Shown one piece after another: positions 35,714-43,744 of a DNA stretch of 64,000 bases. Source of the stretch: Zobellia galactanivorans. Its GTDB lineage: Bacteria; Bacteroidota; Bacteroidia; Flavobacteriales; Flavobacteriaceae. The translations under genes were made by a program, and so were the position numbers. The stretch lies in NCBI RefSeq assembly GCF_000973105.1, contig NC_015844.1, forward strand, positions 2,848,501 to 2,912,500. Direction: 5' to 3'. How positions within the stretch are numbered: the first letter of the stretch is position 1; the number at the start of each line of letters is the position of its first letter. Below the pieces are notes generated by a model. The model worked only from the letters and a program-made list of their open reading frames with translations. It searched no databases and was not told where the DNA came from.

Positions 35714-35746
35714 TAGAGGGATTGTAGAGGCAATGTAGAGGTAATC
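35714..35746. promoter_or_regulatory. Three tandem 11-bp repeats upstream of susC
   Basis: TAGAGGGATTG, TAGAGGCAATG and TAGAGGTAATC follow one another without gap. The period equals one helical turn, so all copies face the same side of DNA. They lie between the regulator gene and the susC promoter and are candidate binding sites for the adjacent regulator. Confidence 0.5.
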
Positions 35747-35784
35747 GTATGATGTGTAGGGGCGGATTTTTTTATCGGGTGATA

Positions 35785-38580
35785 TTAGAAGTTCAAAATA
35801 TAGTCAATGAGGTTGTCTTGATGTGGTAGATCAAACTTTTTACGGAGCCTGTATCGCTTCATTTCAACACTTTTTACAGATATGTTGAGTAATGGTGCTA
35901 TTTCTTTGGAGGATAAATTGAGTCTCAAATAGGCGCATAACCGTAAATCGTGATTCGTAAGATTTTTGTGTTTGCTCTTGATGCGTTTTAAAAAGTCTTT
36001 GTCCGCATTGTTGAAGGCGTCTTCAAAAAACTTCCAGTCGTCTTCGCTGCTAATGTTTTGGTCAATTTTCTTAATGACAGGGTTGATAGCTTTTTTTTGC
36101 TCTGAAATGTTGATCAAATCTTCCTTGAGGGCATAGAGAAACTTGTTTTTCTTTAGGAAGCTCATGGTCAAAATGGCAAGCTCCCTATTTTTGTTCTCTA
36201 TTTCGCTTTGAAGTTTTTCATTGACAATTTGGGCAATTTTATCCTTCTCTTCTAGCTTTTGAAGTTCGAGTTCCTTCTTATTTCGTTTAATTATCGAGTC
36301 TTGTTTTTTTCGGTAATACCGTTTGTAGAATCTGTGTATTGTAAAGAATAACAGAACTAATGCCAATAGATACAATAAGAGTGCACTGTTTGAGGCGTAC
36401 CACGGTCTATGTATGGTAAATGTGTATGATGCGATGTTTTTGCTTAGGCTGTTGCCGATTTTGGCCTTTACGATGAATTCATAGTCGCCAAAAGGTAAAT
36501 TGGTATAGACGACTTCAGGGGTTTCCGACCATTCGCTCCATTCATTGTATTGGCCCTTTAGTTTATGCTGGTACTGAACGTCGATATATTTGTTGAATTC
36601 AGGGACGCTGAATTCAAATCGTAGATTGTTATGTATATAGTCAAATTCACCTTCTTGGGTTAAATTGGCCTTATTTGAAATATCGCGATAGTTTCCATAA
36701 TTGATGGCATTGATCTGTACGTTGTGCTTGGAGGTCGAAATTTTGTTTAGGTCGAGGGTAAGGTATCCATTAGAGCTTCCTATGAGGTATTCATTGTTTG
36801 AAATGTGTGAGATATTTTCAAAACCCGATACACCAAAGTTGCTTCTTATGGCTTTGGGCATAGGGATGTTCTTCTGGCCCAGTTTTCCGGTCAGGGTATT
36901 AGGGGCAATATACTTTATTCCGTTATGGGTAAAATACCATAGCTTTTCGTTTAAGGTGTCTGGAATAATAATACTGGTTGGTGCTTCATCCTTATAAAAA
37001 ATCAATTTTGTAAAGGTACTGTCCAGTGCAATGTCGTCTAAAGAGTGTCCTACGGTATAAATCGCATCATTGGTCTTGTAGTACAACCGGTCTTTGAACT
37101 TGAAAATGTTGGAGCTATGCCCCTTTCTGGGGATCTGTTGCATTTGTACTACTTGTTTTAAATTTTGGTCGAGCTCAAGTTTATATAGGCCTTTTTGTTC
37201 GTGATCGACGATTACCTGAAGGGAATCGATTTCAAAAAAACGGCTCGAAGTGTTGAACCCTTCAATTATATTGCGCAATTTCCAATTGCCGTTTTTTCTT
37301 TCCAGAACGCTTAATCCGTTGTAATTGCCTTGTAGCAAAAGCTCGTTGTTGAAAGCAATGGTTTTTACGGCCCATGTTCCGGGAAAATCGGAGATGAGTT
37401 TTGCGGAATCTTCATGAATTTCAAAAGTCCCGTTGTTATGGCCACAGAATATGGTCGAACGAACCAGTTGAAGGCTCCATACTTGTCCTTCGGTACCTTT
37501 TATCAGTTCGAAATTATCGCTGCCGTCCGTTCGCTTTGCAAATAAGCCTTGGTTGGTTCCTAGGTAGAGATAGCCCTTGTGTGACAAGGCGGCGTATACC
37601 AGTCCTAAATTGCCCAAATGATCTGCATATTCGTTAATGGGAGAGTAAATGTTGATCACACTTACCCCGTTGTCAAGGCCTAGCCAAAGGTTATTGTCGC
37701 TGTCTTCAAATATAGAAAGTACCGTATTGTTGTTCAGGCCTTTGGCCTGGGTGATGTTTTGAATGAGTTTGCCGCTCGATGATAGGTGATAGAAGCCGTT
37801 TGCAATACTGCCCAACACAAAACTGCCATCGTTCAATTGAAGGCTTTCGTACAACTTCACATTTAAATGGGTCATGTCGGTTGGCCAAGGGTGTAGTTTT
37901 GAAAAGTCGTATTGGTAAAACTGTCCATTGTCGGTTATGACCATGAGGTTGTTTAGGTGTTTGTACACCCCGATAATCGTATGTGTGGTAAAAACAGGAT
38001 GGTTGCTTACCAAAAGAGGTTTTCCGCCATCGATGGTAAATAATCCTTTTTTTGCTATTTGAAAGTAGACCTTATTGTCGACAAGGTTCAGCCTGGCCTT
38101 TTGTGACTCGGCCTCTATAAACTTAAAAGTATTTTCTGTGGGGTCGTAAATGTATATACGGTCTAAAGATTGAAAAAGAATGGAACTGTCTATGGGTAGA
38201 ATCTTCCAAAACTCTTCATCTTCGGCCATGGTAATGCTTAACCTATCGGATAGGGAGGTATATTGTAACTCGCCGTTATCGTCTTTTTTCCAATAACCGA
38301 ATTCTTTGTAAGATCCGGTGTATATTCTATCGTCAACCGCTTTGACCGACCTTATGACCGAAGCGTTTGGTAGTTTATAGCGGTGCCATGTAGAACCGTC
38401 GAATTCGAGAAGGTTCATGTGATTGGCTATAAAAATAGTCTTTGATGAAGATTGTGAAATACCCCAATTCTGGTATTCGCCGTTATATTCTTGGGGCGTA
38501 TAATTTTTAATAGGGGGTAATTCCTGTGCGCATACGCTTAGGTATGTAAAACTGATCAAGTAAAGAATATAGTACTTCAA
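35785..38580 (-). CDS. Membrane-spanning PUL regulator: propeller, triple-tyrosine domain, LuxR-type HTH
   Basis: 931 residues: signal peptide (MKYYILYLISFTYLSVCAQE), two-component-regulator-type beta-propeller repeats (about 25-620, for example ITQAKGLNNNTVLSIFEDSDN followed by LWLGLDNGVSVI), a triple-tyrosine (Y_Y_Y) domain (about 640-720, VQYQHKLKGQYNEWSEWSE), one transmembrane helix (about 731-752), a cytoplasmic coiled coil (755-830) and a C-terminal helix-turn-helix (about 866-931, LSSKEIAPLLNISVKSVEMKRYRLRKKF). There is no histidine kinase or receiver domain, so it should act as a one-protein, membrane-bound sensor and DNA-binding regulator of the PUL. It lies immediately upstream of susC on the same strand. 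Confidence 0.92.
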   Translation of the reverse strand: MKYYILYLISFTYLSVCAQELPPIKNYTPQEYNGEYQNWGISQSSSKTIFIANHMNLLEFDGSTWHRYKLPNASVIRSVKAVDDRIYTGSYKEFGYWKKDDNGELQYTSLSDRLSITMAEDEEFWKILPIDSSILFQSLDRIYIYDPTENTFKFIEAESQKARLNLVDNKVYFQIAKKGLFTIDGGKPLLVSNHPVFTTHTIIGVYKHLNNLMVITDNGQFYQYDFSKLHPWPTDMTHLNVKLYESLQLNDGSFVLGSIANGFYHLSSSGKLIQNITQAKGLNNNTVLSIFEDSDNNLWLGLDNGVSVINIYSPINEYADHLGNLGLVYAALSHKGYLYLGTNQGLFAKRTDGSDNFELIKGTEGQVWSLQLVRSTIFCGHNNGTFEIHEDSAKLISDFPGTWAVKTIAFNNELLLQGNYNGLSVLERKNGNWKLRNIIEGFNTSSRFFEIDSLQVIVDHEQKGLYKLELDQNLKQVVQMQQIPRKGHSSNIFKFKDRLYYKTNDAIYTVGHSLDDIALDSTFTKLIFYKDEAPTSIIIPDTLNEKLWYFTHNGIKYIAPNTLTGKLGQKNIPMPKAIRSNFGVSGFENISHISNNEYLIGSSNGYLTLDLNKISTSKHNVQINAINYGNYRDISNKANLTQEGEFDYIHNNLRFEFSVPEFNKYIDVQYQHKLKGQYNEWSEWSETPEVVYTNLPFGDYEFIVKAKIGNSLSKNIASYTFTIHRPWYASNSALLLYLLALVLLFFTIHRFYKRYYRKKQDSIIKRNKKELELQKLEEKDKIAQIVNEKLQSEIENKNRELAILTMSFLKKNKFLYALKEDLINISEQKKAINPVIKKIDQNISSEDDWKFFEDAFNNADKDFLKRIKSKHKNLTNHDLRLCAYLRLNLSSKEIAPLLNISVKSVEMKRYRLRKKFDLPHQDNLIDYILNF

Positions 38581-38800
38581 ATCAATGGAATATAATTAGA
38601 ACCTACGAAAGGGATAATTTAAAATAATAATCTTAGTTATGGCGATTATTTTTTTGGACAGAAACCTTAACAACCTTTCTTTTATGATTTTGAGATCGAT
38701 AGGGCGAAATATGGGATGTTCTTGTCAGGTGCAATTTATGCATTTTAGACTGTATGTAGGAAAGCTTTTCGATTCGAACTGAAACAAGCGGAAAAAGAAA

Positions 38801-38825
38801 AAGCCAAGACGATTAATCTTGGCTT
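38801..38825 (-). terminator. Terminator of the tRNA-Gly/tRNA-Leu unit
   Basis: AAGCCAAGA and TCTTGGCTT form a 9-bp perfect stem 8 bases beyond the right tRNA-Leu 3' end, with a U-rich tail on the minus strand. The left tRNA-Leu copy has a different hairpin at this place. Confidence 0.75.
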
Positions 38826-38833
38826 CTCATCTG

Positions 38834-38917
38834 TACTCGAGACGGGACTTGAACCCGTACGGACTAATGTCCATTGGATTTTAAGTCCAACGTGTCTACC
38901 AATTCCACCACTCGAGC
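38834..38917 (-). tRNA. tRNA-Leu(UAA), right copy
   Basis: Same 84-nucleotide gene as 20847-20930, anticodon UAA. It lies 87 bases downstream of tRNA-Gly on the same strand and is followed by a hairpin terminator. Confidence 0.95.
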
Positions 38918-38939
38918 CGCTATTGGTAAAGTCTTTAAC

Positions 38940-38964
38940 AAAAAAACGCCGACAAGCAGCGTTT
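38940..38964 (-). terminator. Hairpin with U tract between tRNA-Gly and tRNA-Leu
   Basis: On the minus strand AAACGC, a 9-base loop, GCGTTT and a run of U residues form a terminator-like hairpin in the tRNA-Leu leader. It is also present in the left copy (20953-20977). It may be a processing signal rather than a true stop, because only about 22 bases separate it from tRNA-Leu. Confidence 0.45.
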
Positions 38965-39004
38965 ATAATGTCGAGCAAAAGACAGATGAAATCTGTGCTC
39001 TTTG

Positions 39005-39077
39005 AGCGAAAAACGGGATTCGAACCCGCGACCTCCACCTTGGCAAGGTGGCGCTCTACCAGCTGAGCTATTTTCGC
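39005..39077 (-). tRNA. tRNA-Gly(GCC)
   Basis: 73-nucleotide cloverleaf: acceptor GCGAAAA/TTTTCGC, D arm GCTCAGCTGGTAGAGC, anticodon stem CCACC/GGTGG with loop TTGCCAA giving anticodon GCC, T loop TTCGAAT, discriminator U as usual for tRNA-Gly. CCA is not encoded. Confidence 0.96.
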
Positions 39078-39124
39078 ATAGTTATTAAAGGTAAAGAACG
39101 TGACATCTTTCACAGATGCGGATG

Positions 39125-39153
39125 CAAATTTAATACAATTCTCTAAAATGCAA
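39125..39153 (-). promoter_or_regulatory. Promoter of the tRNA-Gly/tRNA-Leu unit
   Basis: Minus strand TTG (39153-39151), 18-base spacer, TAAATTTG (39132-39125): a full match to the Bacteroidota TTG/TAnnTTTG promoter, about 48 bases before tRNA-Gly. Confidence 0.65.
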
Positions 39154-39210
39154 AGAAATTTTTTATGAAATCTGAAAAATAAAAAAACAGACGGTTTTGC
39201 TGTAGGAAAT

Positions 39211-41832
39211 TTACGAACTAACCTGCTTGTTTTTGGTCAATAATCGTTTGATCTCGTTTAGTTTCATAAGGGCTTCAACCGGTGTTAAGGTATTGATATC
39301 GAGGTGGGTTATTTCTTCCTTTATCTGTTCGAGCAAGGGGTCGTCTAGATTAAAGAAGCTCAATTGCATCTCGTCTTGGGCACTTTGTAATTTATCGGTG
39401 AGCTCTTCGCTTGAGTGCGATTTTTCAAGTTTTTTTAAAATTTTGTTTGCCTTTCGGATTACTTGGGACGGCATTCCGGCCATTTTTGCTACGTGAATGC
39501 CGAAACTATGCTCGCTTCCGCCTTCGGTCAATTTTCGAAGAAAAAGTACATTGTCTTTTAATTCCTTTACCGAAACGTTGTAGTTTTTGATGCGCTCAAA
39601 GGTGGTCGCCATTTCGTTGAGTTCGTGATAGTGTGTGGCAAAAAGCGTCTTGGCCCGTGCCGGATGCTCATGTAGGTATTCACTAATGGCCCAGGCAATG
39701 GAAATACCGTCGTAGGTGCTTGTACCCCTTCCGATTTCGTCGAGCAAGACCAAACTGCGCTCCGATAGGTTGTTCAAGATAGAGGCGGTCTCGTTCATTT
39801 CTACCATAAAGGTAGATTCGCCCATAGAAATGTTGTCGCTCGCCCCGACACGGGTGAAAATTTTATCCACATAGCCGATTTCGGCAGCCTCTGCCGGCAC
39901 AAAAGAGCCCATTTGGGCCAAGAGTACGATCAAGGCCGTTTGTCTAAGGATGGCCGATTTACCGCTCATATTGGGTCCGGTGATCATTATGATCTGTTGC
40001 TCGTCTCGGTTGAGGGTCACATCGTTCGCAATGTAGGCCTCTCCCAAGGGCAATTGTTTTTCTATGACCGGATGCCTACCGTTCTTGATGTTGATTTCGG
40101 TTGTATCGTTAATGACAGGCTTGGCATAATTGTTCTCTTTGGCAAGCTGGGCAAAGCCGCAAAGACAATCGAGTTGGGCTATCTGCTGTGCGTTGTTCTG
40201 TACGGGGGCAATATACTCTTGGGCCCAGACCACCAATTGTGAGAACAGTTGTTGTTCGAGGCTAAGAATGCGCTCCTCGGCCCCAAGGATCTTTGATTCG
40301 TACTCTTTTAGTTCTTCGGTGATATAGCGCTCGGCATTGACCAAGGTCTGTTTGCGGATCCACTCCTCGGGCACCTTGTCTTTATGTGTGTTCCGTACTT
40401 CGATGTAGTAGCCGAAAACGTTGTTCGAGGCAATTTTTAATGAGGTAATGCCCGTGCGTTCGCTTTCGCGGGCGAGCATTTTATCTAAATAGTCCTTTCC
40501 TGAAAAGGCGAGGCCCCTAAGTTCGTCAAGTTCATCGGAATAACCATCGGCGATGGTCTTGCCCTTAGGGATGTGTACGGGAGCCTCTTCGTTGATCATT
40601 TCCTTGATCTTGTTGCGGAGCATATCGCACGCGTGCAATTGGTCGGAAATAAGCTGGAGGGCCTCGTCATTACTTTGGGCCGTTAGTTGTTTGATAGGGA
40701 TGATGGCCTCGAGCGAATTTTTGAGCTGTACAATCTCTTTTGGGTTCACTTTTCCGGTCGCCACCTTTGATATGAGGCGTTCAAGGTCGCCCATCTGTTT
40801 GATCCGTTGCTGTATTTTCAGCAAGGTGTCGTCATGGTCGTGTAAATAAGAAACTACCTGGTGCCTACGGTTTATCTTTTCGGTATTCTTTAAGGGAAGT
40901 GCCAGCCATCGTTTGAGCATACGTCCGCCCATGGGTGACAAGGTCTTGTCTATGATGCTTAAAAGGGTTACCGCATTTTGGTTGGTAGAATGGTAAAGCT
41001 CTAGGTTTTTGATGGTAAAACGGTCCATCCAAATGTGCTCTTCTTCGGCAATGCGCTTTAGGCTGTTGATGTGTTGCAACTGCCGGTGCTGCGTTTCCGA
41101 AAGGTAGTGCAAGACTACGCCCGAAGCAATGATACCGTGTCCTAAATGGTCAACACCGAAGCCCTTTAGGGTGCTGGTGTTGAAATGGTTGGTAAGGGTC
41201 TCTTGGGCATAGTCGTTCTGAAAGACCCAATCTTCCATATAGAAGGTGTGGAACTGATTTCCGAAAACCTCAAGAAATTCCTTTTTGTATTTTTTGGGAA
41301 CCAACACCTCGTTCGGGGCAAAGTTCTGCAAGAGTTTGTCGATCTGTTCTTCGGTTCCTTCGGAAGTGAGGAATTCCCCTGTGGAAATATCGACGAAGGA
41401 AACCCCTAAGAGCTTTCTTCCAAAATGAACGGCACAAAGGAAGTTGTTGGACTTGGCGCTTAGTATATCGTCGTTCATGGCTACCCCGGGTGTAACGAGC
41501 TCCGTAACACCGCGCTTCACGATCGTTTTGGTCATTTTGGGATCCTCTAGCTGATCACAGATGGCCACGCGCTCACCGGCCTTTACCAATTTGGGCAAAT
41601 AGGTGTTTAGCGAATGATGAGGAAAACCTGCCAGTTCGGTACGGTCGCCACCATTGTTTCTATGGGTGAGTATAATGCCCAGAATTTTAGAGGCCCTTAC
41701 GGCATCTTCCCCAAAAGTCTCATAGAAATCCCCTACGCGAAACAATAGTAGGGCATCAGGATACTTCGTCTTGATGGCGTTGTACTGTTTCATCAAAGGT
41801 GTAACCTTTTTTGTTTTTTGCGATTTTCCCAA
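39211..41832 (-). CDS. mutS: DNA mismatch repair protein MutS
   Basis: Recognises mismatches and small loops in DNA and starts repair with MutL. The 873 residues carry the N-terminal mismatch-binding domain with the FYETFGEDA motif (Phe and Glu that contact the mispair; residues about 36-41 of [12 protein letters not shown]), connector and lever domains, and the ABC ATPase with Walker A GPNMSGKS at 619-626 and Walker B/signature [15 protein letters not shown]. Normal length for MutS1. It lies just outside the tRNA-bounded island and is transcribed toward it. Confidence 0.97.
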   Translation of the reverse strand: MGKSQKTKKVTPLMKQYNAIKTKYPDALLLFRVGDFYETFGEDAVRASKILGIILTHRNNGGDRTELAGFPHHSLNTYLPKLVKAGERVAICDQLEDPKMTKTIVKRGVTELVTPGVAMNDDILSAKSNNFLCAVHFGRKLLGVSFVDISTGEFLTSEGTEEQIDKLLQNFAPNEVLVPKKYKKEFLEVFGNQFHTFYMEDWVFQNDYAQETLTNHFNTSTLKGFGVDHLGHGIIASGVVLHYLSETQHRQLQHINSLKRIAEEEHIWMDRFTIKNLELYHSTNQNAVTLLSIIDKTLSPMGGRMLKRWLALPLKNTEKINRRHQVVSYLHDHDDTLLKIQQRIKQMGDLERLISKVATGKVNPKEIVQLKNSLEAIIPIKQLTAQSNDEALQLISDQLHACDMLRNKIKEMINEEAPVHIPKGKTIADGYSDELDELRGLAFSGKDYLDKMLARESERTGITSLKIASNNVFGYYIEVRNTHKDKVPEEWIRKQTLVNAERYITEELKEYESKILGAEERILSLEQQLFSQLVVWAQEYIAPVQNNAQQIAQLDCLCGFAQLAKENNYAKPVINDTTEINIKNGRHPVIEKQLPLGEAYIANDVTLNRDEQQIIMITGPNMSGKSAILRQTALIVLLAQMGSFVPAEAAEIGYVDKIFTRVGASDNISMGESTFMVEMNETASILNNLSERSLVLLDEIGRGTSTYDGISIAWAISEYLHEHPARAKTLFATHYHELNEMATTFERIKNYNVSVKELKDNVLFLRKLTEGGSEHSFGIHVAKMAGMPSQVIRKANKILKKLEKSHSSEELTDKLQSAQDEMQLSFFNLDDPLLEQIKEEITHLDINTLTPVEALMKLNEIKRLLTKNKQVSS

Positions 41833-41897
41833 AGCGATCTGAATAGTTTAATTTTACAGCGAAAGTCCGTAAAACGAAAGTACTATTTTTTCAAGGG

Positions 41898-41947
41898 AAG
41901 ATAAACCATTGTTGATATTTGAGGATAAGTTTATCTTCGGCGTTTTA
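41898..41947. other. Inverted repeat between mutS and the rRNA/tRNA methyltransferase gene
   Basis: AAGATAAAC and GTTTATCTT are separated by 32 bases in the 159-base divergent intergenic region. It could be an operator or chance; no family is recognised. Confidence 0.3.
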
Positions 41948-41991
41948 CCGGATCGGTAACCTTTAAAACACTCCCTTAACGGAGGTACAGT

Positions 41992-42531
41992 ATGCGAAAA
42001 CTCAAGAACGAAGAATTGAACCGATTAGATGTCGAAGCCTTTAAACAGGCCGATAAAACCCCTATTGTTATTGTGTTGGACAACATCAGGAGTTTGAACA
42101 ACATCGGTTCGGTCTTTAGAACTTCCGATGCCTTTTTGATCGAAAAGATATACCTCTGCGGTATTACCGCACAGCCGCCCCATAAAGACATTAGAAAAAC
42201 GGCCCTTGGGGCTACCGAAAGTGTAGATTGGGCCTATGAGGAAAATACAGTGGAGCTTGTAGAAGCGTTGAAGGCCGATGGGTATACCGTCTTGGCTATT
42301 GAACAGGCCGAAAATGCCGTAATGTTGAACGCACTTGAAATAGATGCGGATAAAAAGTACGCCCTAGTATTCGGGAACGAAGTTAAAGGGGTGTCGCAAG
42401 AGGTGGTGAGCGCCAGTCACAATGTGGTGGAGATTCCCCAATACGGAACCAAGCACTCCTTGAATATTTCGGTGAGTGTGGGCGTGGTGGTATGGGACCT
42501 GTGGTCTAAACTAAATGCCTTAAAGGCCTAA
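41992..42531 (+). CDS. TrmH-family (SpoU) RNA 2'-O-methyltransferase
   Basis: 179-residue SPOUT-class enzyme transferring a methyl group from S-adenosylmethionine to a ribose 2'-OH in tRNA or rRNA. Motif 1 IVLDNIRSLNNIGSVFRTSDAF (Asn-Asn-Gly and catalytic Arg), motif 2 ALVFGNEVKGVSQEV and motif 3 IPQYGTKHSLNISVSVGVVVWDLW form the trefoil-knot cofactor site. There is no extra RNA-binding domain, so the target nucleotide cannot be assigned. Its stop overlaps the end of the convergent folK-dNK gene by 4 bases. Confidence 0.92.
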   Translation: MRKLKNEELNRLDVEAFKQADKTPIVIVLDNIRSLNNIGSVFRTSDAFLIEKIYLCGITAQPPHKDIRKTALGATESVDWAYEENTVELVEALKADGYTVLAIEQAENAVMLNALEIDADKKYALVFGNEVKGVSQEVVSASHNVVEIPQYGTKHSLNISVSVGVVVWDLWSKLNALKA

Positions 42532-43673
42532 TTCGGCAAGTGAACGGCAAACTTGGAGATCTTGTCAATAATGGTGTCGTAATCTTCTTTGCGTTCCACA
42601 AAATCAAGGTCGCCCAATTCAATGATCAGGTTGTTCTGCTCAGGATAGCCCTTGATGAATTCAAAATACCCTTTATTGATCTTTTGGAGATAATCGGGGG
42701 CAATTTTTTGTTCGTAATCCCGGCCTCTTTGTTTGATGTTATCGAGCAAACGCTCCGTCGTTTGATACAGGTAAACGTATAAACGGGGCTTCTTTACCTC
42801 TTTGTACATGAGGTGGAAGAGTTTTCGGTACAGTTCAAATTCTTCTTGCTGTAGCGTGATACGGGCAAATATAAGGGACTTGTATATGTCGTAATCGCTT
42901 ACCATGAATTTTTTGAACAGGTCGTACTGAGAGGTGTCGTCGGTAAACTGCTGGTACCTGTCGGCCAAGAAAGACATTTCCAAAGGAAAGGCATACCGAC
43001 TTTGGTCTTCGTAAAATTTTGGCAGAAAGGCGTTGTCGGCAAAGCGTTCCAAGACCAATTTGCCACTGAAATCTTCGGCGATTTTGTTGGCCAAGGTGGT
43101 TTTACCGGCCCCGATGTTCCCTTCGATGGCTATAAAGTTCAAATGGGCAAAAAGGTCGGCCCTGTTCTTGTGCAATCGGTAGGTCGTGCGTTCAAGTTTG
43201 CCCTTGTCACGGCATTCTTGAATGAGGTTGCGGGTGTCTTTGTTCAGTACCGGGTGATAGAACTGGGGAGCGATATCCGCCAAGGGTTTTAATACGAACT
43301 TACGGTAGGTGAGTTCGGGGTGTGGTATCACCAAGTTTTCTGAAATAAAGGTTTCCCTTTCGTAATATAGAATATCGATGTCGATAGACCTCGGATGGTA
43401 GCCGTCTTCCGAAGACCGCACTCGTCCGAGTTTGGTCTCAATGTTCAAAAGGGTGCGCAAAAGCTCCTGTGGGGCCATGACCGTTTTGATCGATATACAA
43501 ATGTTCATAAAGTCGCTAGACTCAAAACCCCAAGAGCTTGTTTGATATACATGCGATATCTTCTGCACTTCTCCGGCGGTATTGTGTATAGCGAACACTG
43601 CATCCTGCAGGTTGTTCAAAGTGTCACCAAGATTGCTTCCTAGTGAGAGGTATACTGTTTTGGGGTCATTCAT
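42528..43673 (-). CDS. folK: HPPK-deoxynucleoside kinase fusion
   Basis: Bifunctional protein, 381 residues from the ATG at 43673 (an ATG at 43712 also exists but overlaps the sppA control region). Residues 5-165 are 6-hydroxymethyl-dihydropterin pyrophosphokinase of folate synthesis (VYLSLGSNLGD, GRVRSSEDGYHPRSIDIDIL, IPHPEL). Residues about 175-381 are a deoxyguanosine/deoxyadenosine-type kinase with P-loop GNIGAGKT (185-192), the ERF motif and the lid TTERLLDNIKQRGRDYEQ. Such fusions are known in flavobacteria. One part makes the pterin for folate, the other salvages deoxynucleosides; why they are joined is unclear. Confidence 0.93.
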   Translation of the reverse strand: MNDPKTVYLSLGSNLGDTLNNLQDAVFAIHNTAGEVQKISHVYQTSSWGFESSDFMNICISIKTVMAPQELLRTLLNIETKLGRVRSSEDGYHPRSIDIDILYYERETFISENLVIPHPELTYRKFVLKPLADIAPQFYHPVLNKDTRNLIQECRDKGKLERTTYRLHKNRADLFAHLNFIAIEGNIGAGKTTLANKIAEDFSGKLVLERFADNAFLPKFYEDQSRYAFPLEMSFLADRYQQFTDDTSQYDLFKKFMVSDYDIYKSLIFARITLQQEEFELYRKLFHLMYKEVKKPRLYVYLYQTTERLLDNIKQRGRDYEQKIAPDYLQKINKGYFEFIKGYPEQNNLIIELGDLDFVERKEDYDTIIDKISKFAVHLPN

Positions 43674-43712
43674 AATATAAGGCAAAGTAACAAAAAGTAG
43701 AGGTGAGTTCAT

Positions 43713-43720
43713 TATCTTTG
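43713..43720 (+). promoter_or_regulatory. -7 box upstream of sppA
   Basis: TATCTTTG exactly fits TAnnTTTG, 24 bases before the chosen sppA start. No clear TTG -33 element is visible at the right distance. Confidence 0.4.
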
Positions 43721-43744
43721 GATAAAAATACTAACCTAATTTTC

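Larger units (their letters stand above)
38833..38985 (-). repeat. 153 bp direct repeat, right copy
   Basis: Identical to 20846-20998. Here it is in its apparently native setting, followed by an intact tRNA-Gly and a good promoter. Confidence 0.95.
21004..39043. mobile_element. Candidate PUL-carrying genomic island bounded by tRNA-Gly halves
   Basis: The 18 kb between the tRNA-Gly 3'-half remnant (21004-21043) and the anticodon of intact tRNA-Gly (39042-39044) carries a complete PUL and a duplicated tRNA-Leu. An intact tRNA at one end and its 3' half as a direct repeat at the other is the classic arrangement left by insertion at a tRNA gene. No integrase, relaxase or transposase is present, so either it is an immobile remnant or it arose by homologous recombination. 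Boundaries are inferred. Confidence 0.45.

Noticed and set aside
35714-35746. CRISPR array
   Set aside because: The three units are 11 bases with no spacers, and no cas genes occur anywhere in the window.
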